A stretch of 64,000 bases of DNA, taken from NCBI GenBank assembly GCA_902770725.1, contig CACXUA010000007.1, positions 1 through 64,000 on the forward strand, given 5' to 3'. The notes beneath the pieces are model-generated. The model was given only the letters and a program-made list of their open reading frames with translations. It searched no databases and had not been told where the DNA came from. A program made the translations under genes and the position numbers. Each line of letters starts with the position of its first letter. The first letter of the stretch is position 1. Shown here piece after piece: positions 45,070 through 54,213 of the stretch. The stretch is from an uncultured Bacteroidales bacterium (GTDB taxonomy: Bacteria > Bacteroidota > Bacteroidia > Bacteroidales > Bacteroidaceae).

Positions 45070-47262
45070 TTAATGTATGAACAGCATCTCGCGATACTTT
45101 GGCAAGGGCCAAAGTTCGTCGTCGACGATGAGTTCCAGATGGTCAACGTGGTAGCGAATCTCCTCGATGAGGGGCGCTACTGTATCGTGGTAGGCAATAG
45201 CGCGCTCGCGGCCGTCTTTAATGCGATTGGCTACGCGGCGTGCTTCGATGAGGCGCTCCACGTTCTCGATGATGAACGCATTGTGCTCGCCCATTTGCTT
45301 GATGAGGCTCAGGTTTGTGCTATTCAAGGGATCGGCAACCTCGGCGGGGAATATTTGCTTCATGCGGTGCACGTTGTCGATGAGCTGCGTCTGGTAGCGC
45401 GTGGCGACGGGTATGATGTGGTTCATACAGATGTCGCCGAAGATGCGTGCCTCAATCTGAACTTTCTTGATATAAGTGTCGAGTTTGATTTCGTTGCGTG
45501 CCTCCAGCTCTGCCTTGCTCAGAACGTTCATTCCCTCGAACATCTCGATGGTCTCGGGCTTGAGGTATTGGTCGAGGATGATGGGAGCGCTGGTCTCGAC
45601 GTCGAGCCCTCTGCGCGCTGCTTCCTGCTTCCAAGCCTCGCTGTAGCCGTTGCCGTCGAAGCGGATGGGCTTGCAGGTCTTGATGTCCTCGCGAACGATG
45701 CGAAGGATGGCTTTCATGGGCTCCAGACCTTCGCTGATAAGGGCATCGACACGCGTCTTGAAGTTCGTCAAAGCCTCGGCCATTGCTGTGTTCAGCACTA
45801 TCATCGATGCGGCACAGTTCTGCTGACTGCCCACGGCACGGAACTCGAACCTGTTGCCCGTAAAGGCGAAAGGCGAGGTGCGGTTGCGGTCGGTGTTGTC
45901 CTGCGTCAATTCGGGTATCTGCGGTATGTCGAGGCTGAGCGTCTGCTTTCCGGAAAGGCTGATTAACTCGTCGTCAGTACTTGTCTCTAAGTGTTCGAGC
46001 AGATCGCTGATTTCCTTTCCCAAGAAGCTCGACACGATGGCTGGTGGTGCCTCGGCTGCTCCAAGACGATGCACATTGGTAGCACTGATGATAGAGGCCT
46101 TCAGTAGGCCATTGTGGCGATAGACTGCCATCAGCGATTCGACGATGAATGTAACGAAGCGCAGGTTGTCGAGGGGCGTCTTGCCTGGGCCATGAAGCAG
46201 GATGCCGGTGTCGGTGGAGAGGCTCCAGTTGTTGTGCTTGCCGCTGCCGTTGATGCCTGCGAAGGGTTTCTCGTGCAGGAGACAGCGGAAGCCATGCTTG
46301 CGAGCCACTTTCTTCATCAGGCTCATGATGAGCATGTTGTGGTCCACGGCGAGGTTCGTCTCCTCGAAGATGGGAGCCAGCTCGAACTGGTTGGGCGCTA
46401 CCTCGTTGTGGCGTGTCTTGCAGGGGATGCCGAGTTCCAGAGACTTTATCTCGAGGTCCTTCATGAAGGCGGCAACACGCATCGGTATGGAGCCGAAGTA
46501 GTGGTCGTCCATCTGCTGGTTCTTCGCGCTGTCGTGGCCAAGCAGGGTTCGGCCGGTCATCATCAGGTCGGGACGGGCTGCATAGAGTCCCTCATCAACG
46601 AGGAAGTATTCCTGTTCCCAGCCAAGGTTGCTGACGACCTTCTTGACGTCGGGATAGAAGTAGCGGGCAACAGCTGTTGCTGCTTTATCAACGGCCTTGA
46701 GCGACTTCTTGAGCGGTGCCTTGTAGTCGAGTGCCTCGCCTGTATAGGAGATGAAGATGGTGGGAATCATCAGGGTGTCGCCAAACACGAAGACGGGGCT
46801 TGTGGGGTCCCAGGCACTATAGCCTCGGGCCTCAAAGGTCGAGCGAATGCCACCGCTTGGGAACGAACTGGCATCGGGCTCTTGCTGAACGAGCTGCTTG
46901 CCCGTGAACTCCTCTATCATGCCGCCTTTGCCGTCGTGCTCCACAAAGCCGTCGTGCTTCTCGGCAGTGCCTTCGGTCAGAGGTTGAAACCAATGCGTGC
47001 AATGCGTTGCGCCAAGTTCCATCGCCCACTTCTTCATGCCAGCAGCCACAGCATCGGCTGTCGCCATGTCGAGCGTGGCATCGCCTTCGATGACGTCGCA
47101 CATCTTCTTATAGATATCGGCTGGCAGATACTGTTGCATCTTCTGCCGGTTGAATACGTATTTGGCAAAGAACTCGCTTGGACGCTCCTTGCGGTTGGGT
47201 ACTTCGACGGGCCTTTTCTTGAATGCCTCGCCTACAATCTGAAACCTAAGAGTACTGGACAT
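45070..47262 (-). CDS. glnN: Type III glutamine synthetase
   Basis: A 730-residue enzyme, the normal GSIII length and much larger than GlnA type I. It carries the GSIII-specific FEARGYSAWDPTSP, WEQEYFLVDEGLY (metal-binding Glu), CKTRHNEVAPNQFELAPIFEE, the ATP-binding KPFAGINGSGKHNNWSL and the C-terminal helical extension. It condenses glutamate and ammonium to glutamine with ATP and is the main ammonium assimilator in Bacteroidales, together with the GDH encoded at 14338-15658. The leader contains near-heptameric TTTACGA repeats. Confidence 0.97.
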   Translation of the reverse strand: MSSTLRFQIVGEAFKKRPVEVPNRKERPSEFFAKYVFNRQKMQQYLPADIYKKMCDVIEGDATLDMATADAVAAGMKKWAMELGATHCTHWFQPLTEGTAEKHDGFVEHDGKGGMIEEFTGKQLVQQEPDASSFPSGGIRSTFEARGYSAWDPTSPVFVFGDTLMIPTIFISYTGEALDYKAPLKKSLKAVDKAATAVARYFYPDVKKVVSNLGWEQEYFLVDEGLYAARPDLMMTGRTLLGHDSAKNQQMDDHYFGSIPMRVAAFMKDLEIKSLELGIPCKTRHNEVAPNQFELAPIFEETNLAVDHNMLIMSLMKKVARKHGFRCLLHEKPFAGINGSGKHNNWSLSTDTGILLHGPGKTPLDNLRFVTFIVESLMAVYRHNGLLKASIISATNVHRLGAAEAPPAIVSSFLGKEISDLLEHLETSTDDELISLSGKQTLSLDIPQIPELTQDNTDRNRTSPFAFTGNRFEFRAVGSQQNCAASMIVLNTAMAEALTNFKTRVDALISEGLEPMKAILRIVREDIKTCKPIRFDGNGYSEAWKQEAARRGLDVETSAPIILDQYLKPETIEMFEGMNVLSKAELEARNEIKLDTYIKKVQIEARIFGDICMNHIIPVATRYQTQLIDNVHRMKQIFPAEVADPLNSTNLSLIKQMGEHNAFIIENVERLIEARRVANRIKDGRERAIAYHDTVAPLIEEIRYHVDHLELIVDDELWPLPKYREMLFIH

Positions 47263-47304
47263 CTTTTATATTTACGATTTGACGATTTACGATTTTAGGA
47301 TTTA

Positions 47305-47337
47305 TTCTCCCTAAAGGGGGTTAGGGGGTCTCTGTGA
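47305..47337. repeat. CCCTAAAGGGGG element supplying the aguB stop codon
   Basis: The minus strand reads GAGACCCCCTAACCCCC. The TAA stop of aguB is inside the element, and its last residues TETP are encoded by it. Confidence 0.75.
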
Positions 47338-48202
47338 AGCGACAGGAGAGGTCGTCGAAAGCATCGATGCGACGGTCACGCAGGAAGGGCCACCATTGTC
47401 GGACGGTTTCTGTGCGCTGCAGGTCAACATCTACGACGACGGCTTCTTGCTTGGTGTCGCTTGCCTGATAGAGTAGTTCGCCCTGCTGGCCTGCCACGAA
47501 ACTGCTTCCCCAAAACTGGATGCCACCAGTCGCGCCGCTTGGGTCTGGCTCAAAGCCGACGCGATTGACTGCCACGACAGGGATGCCGTTGGCAATGGCG
47601 TGGCTGCGTTGAATGGTCATCCAAGCATCGCGCTGACGTTGCTGCTCCTCCTTGGTGTTGGTACTCTCGAAGCCAATGGCAGTAGGGAAGATGAGGAGGT
47701 CTGCTCCCTGCAGGGCCATGAGGCGTGCTCCCTCGGGATACCATTGGTCCCAGCACACTTGTACGCCAAGCTTTCCTATGCTTGTCTCGATGGGGTGGAA
47801 GCCAATGTCGCCAGGCGTGAAATAGAATTTCTCGTAATAGGCAGGGTCGTCGGGAATGTGCATCTTGCGATATCTGCCTGCGATGCTGCCATCGATATCG
47901 AAGACGACTGCCGTGTTGTGATAGAGACCTGGGGCACGACGTTCGAAGAGGCTCGTGACGAGGACGACGTGGTTCTCTCTGGCTTTCTTCGAATAGAACT
48001 CGGTTGCATCGCCTGGAATGGATTGGGCGTAGCGGAAGTTCATTACATCTTCCGTCTGGCAGAAGTAAGGGCTGTCGTGCAGTTCTTGAAGAACGACGAG
48101 CTCTGCACCTTTCTTGGCTAGCTTGCTGATGCTCAGCGCAATCTTCTTGCGATTCTCTGCAACACTTTCTGTGCAGCTTTGTTGTATGATACCTATCTTC
48201 AT
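47321..48202 (-). CDS. aguB: N-carbamoylputrescine amidase
   Basis: A 293-residue nitrilase-superfamily enzyme. The catalytic triad is Glu in VVLQELHDSPYF, Lys in YRKMHIPDDP and Cys in LGVQVCWDQWYPEGARLMAL, all typical for AguB. It converts N-carbamoylputrescine to putrescine, CO2 and ammonia, the last step of the agmatine route. The ATG at 48202 overlaps the aguA stop (TATGA). The last codons come from a palindromic repeat element, so the C-terminus may be a few residues different from relatives. Confidence 0.96.
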   Translation of the reverse strand: MKIGIIQQSCTESVAENRKKIALSISKLAKKGAELVVLQELHDSPYFCQTEDVMNFRYAQSIPGDATEFYSKKARENHVVLVTSLFERRAPGLYHNTAVVFDIDGSIAGRYRKMHIPDDPAYYEKFYFTPGDIGFHPIETSIGKLGVQVCWDQWYPEGARLMALQGADLLIFPTAIGFESTNTKEEQQRQRDAWMTIQRSHAIANGIPVVAVNRVGFEPDPSGATGGIQFWGSSFVAGQQGELLYQASDTKQEAVVVDVDLQRTETVRQWWPFLRDRRIDAFDDLSCRFTETP

Positions 48203-49239
48203 AATGCTTCTCTTGGAAATTGCATGGTGCAGCAATGCAGGCTTCCATGCTGAATGATGAGTGTTTGGCAGTCAATGCCGATGATGTCGTGATGAGGGAA
48301 TGCTTCCTGAAGCCGTTCCTTTGCCTTGAGGTCGGTCGATGCGTCGCCATAGGTGGGCATCAGGACGGCGCCGTTCGTGATGAGGAAGTTGGCGTAAGTG
48401 GCAGGCAGACGATTACCATCTTCATCGTAAACGGCCTTTGCCATGGGCAATGGGATGAGACGATAGGGCTTGCCTTCCATTGTCCGGAACTCCTTGAGTT
48501 GTGCTTCCATCTTTGATAGTTCAGCATAATGCTCGTCTTCCTTGTCGAGGCATTGCACGTAGGCGATCGTGTCGTCGGGACAGAAGCGTGCCAGCGTGTC
48601 GATATGGCTGTCTGTGTCGTCGCCGGCGAGGTAGCCGTAGTCGAGCCACAGGATGCGTTCCGCATGAAGTGCTTCGAGCAGTCGAGCCTCAATCTGTTCC
48701 TTTGTGAGCGGCTGGTTGCGATGTGGCGCAAGCAGGCATTTGCTTGTAGTCAAGATGGTCCCTTTGCCGTCGCTCTCGATGCTTCCTCCCTCGAGGACGA
48801 AATCGAGGTGGCATTCATATGTCCCTTTCAGAATGTTCTGCTCTGCCATTCTTCGGCAAATCTCGTTATCGAGTTCGGCGGGGAACTTCTCGCCCCAGCC
48901 GTTGAACTTAAAGTCGAGCAGATGGGGGCCGTCATTGGCAAGCAATGTGATGAAGCCATGGTCGCGAGCCCAAGTGTCGTTGGTTGGCGCTTTGCAGAAG
49001 GAGATGCGGGTAAGTTCCCTTGTAGTCAAGGCTTCTTCGAGCAATTGGCGAACATGGGCAGGCTCAGGTGTTACTATAATAATATGTACGCGCGTAGAGA
49101 GAGCCTTCGCCATATCAATATAGCAGCGGTTCACGGCCTCCAGAATGGGATGCCAATCAGTACCGGCATGCGGCCATGTGAGCTGCACGGCACCTTGTTC
49201 GTGCCATTCGGCTGGCAAGTATGATTTACTGCTTGGCAT
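48199..49239 (-). CDS. aguA: Agmatine deiminase
   Basis: A 346-residue guanidino-group-modifying enzyme (PAD family): EWHEQGAVQLTWPH near the start, NDTWARDHGFIT, LEGGSIESDGKGTILTT, DDTDSHIDTLARF (catalytic His/Asp) and the terminal GSLHCCTMQ with the nucleophilic Cys. It hydrolyses agmatine to N-carbamoylputrescine, feeding AguB. ATG 49239 was chosen over the upstream ATG at 49266, which overlaps the -7 box TAACTTTG (49264-49271). Confidence 0.96.
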   Translation of the reverse strand: MPSSKSYLPAEWHEQGAVQLTWPHAGTDWHPILEAVNRCYIDMAKALSTRVHIIIVTPEPAHVRQLLEEALTTRELTRISFCKAPTNDTWARDHGFITLLANDGPHLLDFKFNGWGEKFPAELDNEICRRMAEQNILKGTYECHLDFVLEGGSIESDGKGTILTTSKCLLAPHRNQPLTKEQIEARLLEALHAERILWLDYGYLAGDDTDSHIDTLARFCPDDTIAYVQCLDKEDEHYAELSKMEAQLKEFRTMEGKPYRLIPLPMAKAVYDEDGNRLPATYANFLITNGAVLMPTYGDASTDLKAKERLQEAFPHHDIIGIDCQTLIIQHGSLHCCTMQFPREAL

Positions 49240-49263
49240 AGGAGGATGTATAATATGGGTGTG

Positions 49264-49332
49264 CAAAGTTACGAATAAATTAAGAATTAATGCAAAGAAA
49301 TTTGGTTTTTATCTTGGAAAGCCGTACCTTTG
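49264..49332. promoter_or_regulatory. Divergent promoters for aguA and nif3
   Basis: The minus-strand TAACTTTG (49264-49271) serves aguAB. On the plus strand, TTG (49302-49304), 20 bp, TACCTTTG (49325-49332) serves nif3. Confidence 0.65.
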
Positions 49333-49376
49333 CAGCGCAATTGTATGTAATTGCACACTAAAAACATACTGTTCGT

Positions 49377-50110
49377 ATGAGCGTAAGAGTTCAAGACGTT
49401 ATCGACGCCCTTGAAGATTTCGCGCCTCTGCCCTTGCAGGAAAGCTACGATAATGCTGGCTTGCAGGTTGGATTGACAGAAGCGGAAGTGTCAGGGGCTT
49501 TATTGTGCCTGGACGTCACGGAGGAGGTGATTCGAGAGGCGATGGAGTTGGGATGCAATATGATTGTGTCGCACCATCCGCTCATCTTCCATGGCCTGAA
49601 GCACCTGACGGATGCGGATGTGGTGCAGCGTTGCGTGCGTATGGCCGTGCAGAACGACATTGCCATCTATTCGGCTCATACCAATCTGGATGCTGCTGTG
49701 GATGGCGTCAACTACATGATGGCCGAGCGACTCGGGCTGGTGGATGTGGTGCTGCTGCAGCCTAGACAGGTGGCTGTCGGCATCGGCCAGAGTGCCCATA
49801 CGGTGCAGGCTGGCTCGGGCGTGATAGGTTATCTGCCCGAAGGGGAAGACTCGTTGGCTTTCCTGCAAAGGGTGAAGCAGGCTTTCGGCGTGGAATGCCT
49901 GATGCACAACGAGTTGTTGGCTCGTCCCATAGAGAGCGTCGCCATTTGTGGCGGGGCAGGGGATTTCCTCTTGGATGAGGCTGTGAGAGCTGGTACTATC
50001 AGAGCGAGCAATACACGATGGATATATTCAATTCAATTATAGGCGAGAAGTGTCCAAGGCTGCCGCTCTTCAAGACGACAGTCTGCACCAATCCCATCAA
50101 GTATCTATAG
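49377..50110 (+). pseudogene. NIF3/DUF34 family protein, interrupted by internal deletion
   Basis: It starts MSVRVQDVIDALEDFAPLPLQESYDNAGLQVG with the metal ligands IVSHHPLIF and YSAHTNLDAA. It remains typical to CGGAGDFLLDEAVRAG near 49990; the expected segment with TGE...H...GH is then missing. Homology resumes in another frame (YQSEQYTMDIFNSIIGEK...TNPIKYL) to a stop at 50108-50110. Read straight through, the ORF ends falsely at 50042 after IRASNTRWIY. Roughly 30 codons seem lost. The family forms dinuclear-metal hexamers of disputed function. It stands before the zinc-ribbon protein, its usual neighbour in Bacteroidetes. Confidence 0.85.
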
Positions 50111-50159
50111 GCCTCAAATAAAATAGTAAACCGTAAATCATTAAATAGTAAATAACATT

Positions 50160-50987
50160 ATGGCAAGAGAAAAAGCTAAGAAAGATCCCGCTGACTACAG
50201 CGTTGAGGAGAAGCTGAAGAACCTTTATGCTCTTCAGAGCATGCTTTCAGAGATTGACAGCATCAAGACACTGCGCGGCGAGCTGCCCCTCGAGGTTCAG
50301 GACCTGGAGGACGAAATCGAGGGTATGACGACTCGCATCGAGAAAATCAACAACGACATAGCTGAGCTGAAGAAGGAAATCAGCGAGCGCAACGGTAAGA
50401 TTACCGAGAACAAGGCAAACATCGAGCGTTACAACACGCAGATGGACAGCGTCCGCAACAATCGTGAGTACGACAGCCTGACGAAGCAAGTGGAGTATGC
50501 CGAACTCGACAACCAGTTGCACGAGAAGAAGATACGCGAGGCTAAGGAACTTGTGGAGGCAAAGACAGCCGAGATGACGCGTTGCAACCTCGACGTGAAC
50601 GACCGCCGAGTGCTCCTCGAAACGAAGAAAGAGGAACTGGAGGAGATCGTAAGTGAGACTAAGGCTGAGGAAGAGAAGCTCCGCGAAAGGGCTAAGAACC
50701 TGGAACTCACCATCGAGCCGCGTCTCCTGAATGCTTTCAAGCGCATCCGCCGCAATAGTCGCAACGGCTTGGGCATCGTCTCTGTTCAGCGCGACGCTTG
50801 CTGCGGTTGCTTCAACAAGATACCACCACAGCGCCAGCTCGACATCCGTAGCCGCAAGAAGATTATCGTTTGCGAGTATTGTGGCCGCATCATGATTGAC
50901 CGCGAACTGGCCGGACTGCCCTCAGAAGCTCAGGAAGGAGCAAAGAAGGGTACTCGTAAGCGTGCTTCGAAGAAGAAGGAAGAATAA
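50160..50987 (+). CDS. Coiled-coil zinc ribbon protein (C4-type, CT398-like)
   Basis: A 275-residue protein. A long charged coiled coil (residues ~15-180) precedes a C4 zinc ribbon (CCGCFNKIPPQ...IVCEYCGRI, about 218-245) and a Lys-rich tail (KKGTRKRASKKKEE). The architecture matches the zf-RING_7/CT398 group encoded next to nif3 in many bacteria, suspected to bind RNA or to act in outer-envelope/flagellar traffic in Chlamydia. Its function here is unknown. Array G starts within 25 bp of its stop. Confidence 0.88.
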   Translation: MAREKAKKDPADYSVEEKLKNLYALQSMLSEIDSIKTLRGELPLEVQDLEDEIEGMTTRIEKINNDIAELKKEISERNGKITENKANIERYNTQMDSVRNNREYDSLTKQVEYAELDNQLHEKKIREAKELVEAKTAEMTRCNLDVNDRRVLLETKKEELEEIVSETKAEEEKLRERAKNLELTIEPRLLNAFKRIRRNSRNGLGIVSVQRDACCGCFNKIPPQRQLDIRSRKKIIVCEYCGRIMIDRELAGLPSEAQEGAKKGTRKRASKKKEE

Positions 50988-51009
50988 GCCTTTCAGTTTC
51001 TGTAAACAA

Positions 51010-51137
51010 ACAAGGGCGTGCCATCATTATTATGACGGCACGCCTTTCTTTTAAACGCGGCGTGCCGAGTTGCCCGATTCGGCGTGCCGAGTTCACAAAC
51101 GTGGCACGCCATGTTTGCCAATTCGGCGTGCCGCGTT
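51010..51137. repeat. 22-bp palindrome-centred array G (6 units), terminator-like at its start
   Basis: Units: ACAAGGGC-GT-GCCATCAT, ATGACGGC-AC-GCCTTTCT, AACGCGGC-GT-GCCGAGTT, GATTCGGC-GT-GCCGAGTT, AACGTGGC-AC-GCCATGTT, AATTCGGC-GT-GCCGCGTT. Every step is 22 bp. The right half of unit 1 and left half of unit 2 pair as part of a GGCGTGCC...GGCACGCC hairpin followed by TTTCTTTT, which resembles a terminator for the zinc-ribbon gene. The array sits between converging genes. Confidence 0.92.
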
Positions 51138-51156
51138 TGTAAACCTTCTGTGTCTC

Positions 51157-51615
51157 CTATTCTTCTTTGATGTTGTTGTATGTTGGAATATTCTCGACAA
51201 ACTGGTAGGTGCCGCTCTCGTAGTCTATCTGGCAGCAGTAATGTTGCAGCCCGTTGCTCACAATGAGCCACTTCACTCGAAGCCGGATATTGTATCGGCT
51301 TATCTGCTCGAAGACCTGCTGAGTGATGTCGATATTGGGCGCCTTGTACTCGATAATCATCAGTGGCTCAGCCTGTTTGCCATAGACAACCGAGTCGCAA
51401 CGCTTCTTCGTGCCGTTCAGGGTGATGGACACCTCGTTGCCAATGCACTCTGCAGGATAGCCTTTCTGACTAATCAGGAAGTGGACGAACTGCTGCCGAA
51501 CCCATTCCTCGGGCGTCAGAGCCACATATTTCCGCCTCAAAACGTCAAAAACATGAGGTTTCCCGGCCTTTGTCGTGACCTTAAGCTCAGTTTTCGGAAG
51601 GTTAAGTACCTGCAT
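51157..51615 (-). CDS. HsdR N-terminal-domain protein (orphan nuclease domain)
   Basis: A 152-residue protein equal to the type I restriction HsdR N-terminal PD-(D/E)XK domain (HSDR_N_2): RRKYVALTPEEWVRQQFVHFL, CDSVVYGKQAEPLMIIEYKAP with the catalytic Asp and Glu-x-Lys, then QQVFEQISRYN. No helicase, HsdM or HsdS is nearby, so this is the stand-alone form common in Bacteroidetes, not a restriction system remnant with certainty. It is divergent from the AMP nucleosidase gene. Confidence 0.85.
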   Translation of the reverse strand: MQVLNLPKTELKVTTKAGKPHVFDVLRRKYVALTPEEWVRQQFVHFLISQKGYPAECIGNEVSITLNGTKKRCDSVVYGKQAEPLMIIEYKAPNIDITQQVFEQISRYNIRLRVKWLIVSNGLQHYCCQIDYESGTYQFVENIPTYNNIKEE

Positions 51616-51629
51616 ATCGATTTTTTTCG

Positions 51630-51648
51630 TAACTTTGCTGCAAAATTA
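51630..51648. promoter_or_regulatory. Overlapping face-to-face -7 boxes
   Basis: The plus-strand TAACTTTG (51630-51637) serves the AMP nucleosidase gene. The minus-strand TAATTTTG (51641-51648) serves the HsdR_N gene. If both are used, the two transcripts overlap by about ten bases. Confidence 0.5.
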
Positions 51649-51656
51649 CATAAAAG

Positions 51657-52433
51657 ATGAAGACAAAGCAAGAAATCGTAGAGAATTGGTTGCCAAGATA
51701 CACGCAAATGCCACTCGAGAGCTTCGGAACATACATTCTGCTCACGAACTTCAACAACTATGTGGACATCTTCTGCGACAACTTCGGCATAGAAAAACCC
51801 GCCTACACCTCGAACATGCGATGTGCAACGGCTGACGGCATCACCATCATCAACTTCGGTATGGGTAGCCCGAACGCTGCCATCATCATGGACTTGCTGA
51901 GCGCCATCAAGCCGAAAGCCTGCCTGTTCCTGGGCAAATGCGGCGGCATCTCATCGAAGACACAACGCGGCGACCTCGTCCTGCCCATTGCAGGCATCCG
52001 AGGAGAGGGTACCAGCAACGACTACTTCCCGCCCGAAGTGCCTGCTCTCCCCGCTTTTATGTTGCAACGTGCGGTCAGCTCAACAATCCGAGACCTTGGC
52101 TTCGATTACTGGACCGGCACAGTCTATACGACCAACCGACGCGTCTGGGAGCACGACGACAAGTTCAAGGAGTATCTCCGCACAACAAGGGCAATGGCTG
52201 TCGATATGGAGACGGCAACGCTTTTCACTTGTGGCTTCGCCAATCACATCCCGACTGGAGCACTCCTTCTGGTCAGCGATAACCCCATGACACCTGAGGG
52301 CGTGAAGACGAGCGAAAGCGACCGTCAGGTAACGGCAGGTTATGTGGTCGATCATGTAAACATAGGCATTCAGGCACTCGAAATGATCAAACAGGACAAG
52401 AAGACTGTCAAGCACCTGAAGTTCGACTACTAA
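51657..52433 (+). CDS. amn: AMP nucleosidase (short form)
   Basis: A 258-residue nucleoside phosphorylase-fold enzyme that cleaves AMP to adenine and ribose-5-phosphate. GMGSPNAAIIMDLLSAIKPKACLFLGKCGG, the YWTGTVYTTNRRVWEHDD segment and AVDMETATLF (ribose-binding Met-Glu) are visible. It lacks the N-terminal regulatory domain of the E. coli enzyme, as usual in Bacteroidetes. The gap to holA is two bases. Confidence 0.92.
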   Translation: MKTKQEIVENWLPRYTQMPLESFGTYILLTNFNNYVDIFCDNFGIEKPAYTSNMRCATADGITIINFGMGSPNAAIIMDLLSAIKPKACLFLGKCGGISSKTQRGDLVLPIAGIRGEGTSNDYFPPEVPALPAFMLQRAVSSTIRDLGFDYWTGTVYTTNRRVWEHDDKFKEYLRTTRAMAVDMETATLFTCGFANHIPTGALLLVSDNPMTPEGVKTSESDRQVTAGYVVDHVNIGIQALEMIKQDKKTVKHLKFDY

Positions 52434-52435
52434 AT

Positions 52436-53452
52436 ATGGCAGCGAAGGGCATTACATACGACGATATCCTGCGCGACCTTAAGGCGCAGAAAGTGGCTCC
52501 CGTCTATTATCTGATGGGCGAGGAGGACTATTATATCGATAAGCTGAGCGATGCCATCGTGGATGCCGTGCTGACGGAGGACGAGAAGGATTTCAACCTC
52601 GACATCGTCTATGGCGCAGAAGTCGATATAGACAAGGTGATTGAACTGGCTCATGCCTATCCCATGATGGCCGAAAAGCGTGTCGTCCTCGTGCGAGAAG
52701 CGCAAGCAATGCGCTCCATCGATGGCCTCGAGGCATATCTCGAGCACCTCACTCCCACGACGGTTCTCGTCTTTTGCCACAAACACGGCAAACTCGACGC
52801 ACGAAAGGCAGCTGCCAAAGCTATTCAGCAAGTGGGCGTCGTCTTCGAGAGCAAACGTCTTTTCGACAACCAGCTCGCACCCTTCATCTCGCAATATCTT
52901 CATAAACATAATGTCGATATCGAGCCCCAAGCCGTTCAGATGCTTGCGGGGCACGTAGGCTCTGACCTGAGCCGACTCACCACGGAAATGGACAAACTGC
53001 TCCTCGCTCTGAATGGAAATAGGGTAGTGGGGGCCTCGCTCGTCGAGGAACTGACTGGCATGAGCAAGGACTTTAATGACTTCGAACTGCAGTCCGCCCT
53101 CGCGCAACGTAACATCTTCCGTGCAAACCAAATCGTAAAATACTATCAAGGCAACCCTCGCAGTTTCTTCATCACCAGAACCCTTACCAATTTATTTACA
53201 TTTTTTTCTGACGTTATGCTGGCATATTATGCTCCAGACAAAAGTGATGCCGGTATAGCTGCCTGGTTAGGGAAGACAGAATGGAAGGTCAGAATGGACA
53301 TCGGGCCAGCCCGAAGAAGCTACTCCGGCGTGAAGGTAATGCAAATTTTGGGCGAAATTCGCAAAACTGACGCCAAAAGTAAGGGGGTAGGGGGCGTAAG
53401 AACACCCCAAGAAGAGCTTCTTCAGGACCTAATCTTCTTTATTTTACATTAA
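52436..53452 (+). CDS. holA: DNA polymerase III delta subunit
   Basis: A 338-residue clamp-loader delta subunit. The N-terminal VAPVYYLMGEEDYYIDKLSDAI, VVLVREAQAM and VFCHKHGKLDARKA mark the degenerate ATPase domain; LAGHVGSDLSRLTTEMDKLLLAL is domain II. It opens the beta clamp during loading. It is co-transcribed with amn. The C-terminus contains a KSKGVGGVRTPQ stretch that reads like a partial repeat insertion (AAGGGGGTAGGGGGCG). Confidence 0.93.
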   Translation: MAAKGITYDDILRDLKAQKVAPVYYLMGEEDYYIDKLSDAIVDAVLTEDEKDFNLDIVYGAEVDIDKVIELAHAYPMMAEKRVVLVREAQAMRSIDGLEAYLEHLTPTTVLVFCHKHGKLDARKAAAKAIQQVGVVFESKRLFDNQLAPFISQYLHKHNVDIEPQAVQMLAGHVGSDLSRLTTEMDKLLLALNGNRVVGASLVEELTGMSKDFNDFELQSALAQRNIFRANQIVKYYQGNPRSFFITRTLTNLFTFFSDVMLAYYAPDKSDAGIAAWLGKTEWKVRMDIGPARRSYSGVKVMQILGEIRKTDAKSKGVGGVRTPQEELLQDLIFFILH

Positions 53453-54213
53453 TTTTCACCAAAACTGTCTTGACTCGCGAAGCCAGTTTTCTGCCCTTAT
53501 CCCCTGAAATAAAACATCTTAGATAGGATTCTACCCTTCTGAGAATCGCACGAAAATCCTCAACCTTTCCCTCGGTCCGAAAGAACGCGAAAAACGTCGA
53601 TTTTTGCGATTTAGGCTGTTTTTCCGCGTTTTTAGCCTGTTTGGATTTAGAAACATAAACAGGTGCATTTCCATACAAAACCAAACAAAACGACCAATTC
53701 AATTTACAAAACTCCCTAATGCCATATTCATCTGTTTTGTTTCCAAAACTGCAATATCAAAACCAAAACACAGGTCGCTGCATATTTCTGTGAAATCTTA
53801 TGCACAACAAATTGGCATTCTTATTGCATTGAAAACCAGTAAATAATGCAATTTGGCTAAAATTAAATGGAGATATAATTGCACAAAACAGGGAGAAAAT
53901 GCCACTTTGACCCTGAAGATGCCTAGAAACGTGTGCTTAATGCGTGCATTACGTCATAAAACCCAGAATGATACGCAATTTTGCAAAACAAACTTACTTT
54001 AAGCTGATTTTGTGGCAGATAGAGGGTTTTGTACAAGAAGAGTCATTCTTTTCTGCAAGTCAATTTTGTTTTGTAGATGCAGTTTTGTGAATTGTGAAAC
54101 TAAATGAATTTTTAAATTTTCAAAGTAAAAGTTTTGCAGATTAAACTTTATTTTGTACCTTTGCACAGGTTTAGAAATGCAAACAGGCACGTAAAACGAT
54201 ACACTTATATATT
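53453..54213. other. AT-rich gene-free spacer
   Basis: About 760 bp without a credible gene; the short ORFs have no family features. The DNA is rich in AAAAC/GTTTTG words and contains an AGGCT...AGCCT inverted pair around 53612-53640. The only clear signal is the promoter at its right end (TTG 54134-54136, TACCTTTG 54156-54163). It may be the remains of decayed accessory genes. Confidence 0.5.
54134..54163 (+). promoter_or_regulatory. Promoter of the XRE regulator gene
   Basis: TTG (54134-54136), 19 bp, TACCTTTG (54156-54163), 50 bp before the ATG. Confidence 0.7.

Noticed and set aside
51157..51615. Remnant of a type I restriction system
   Set aside because: The single-domain protein is a common stand-alone form in Bacteroidetes, and no HsdM, HsdS or helicase fragment is adjacent.
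53439..53846. Short ORFs (80-87 residues) in the AT-rich spacer
   Set aside because: Lys/Phe-rich translations without motifs, no promoter or start context, and overlapping in both strands.
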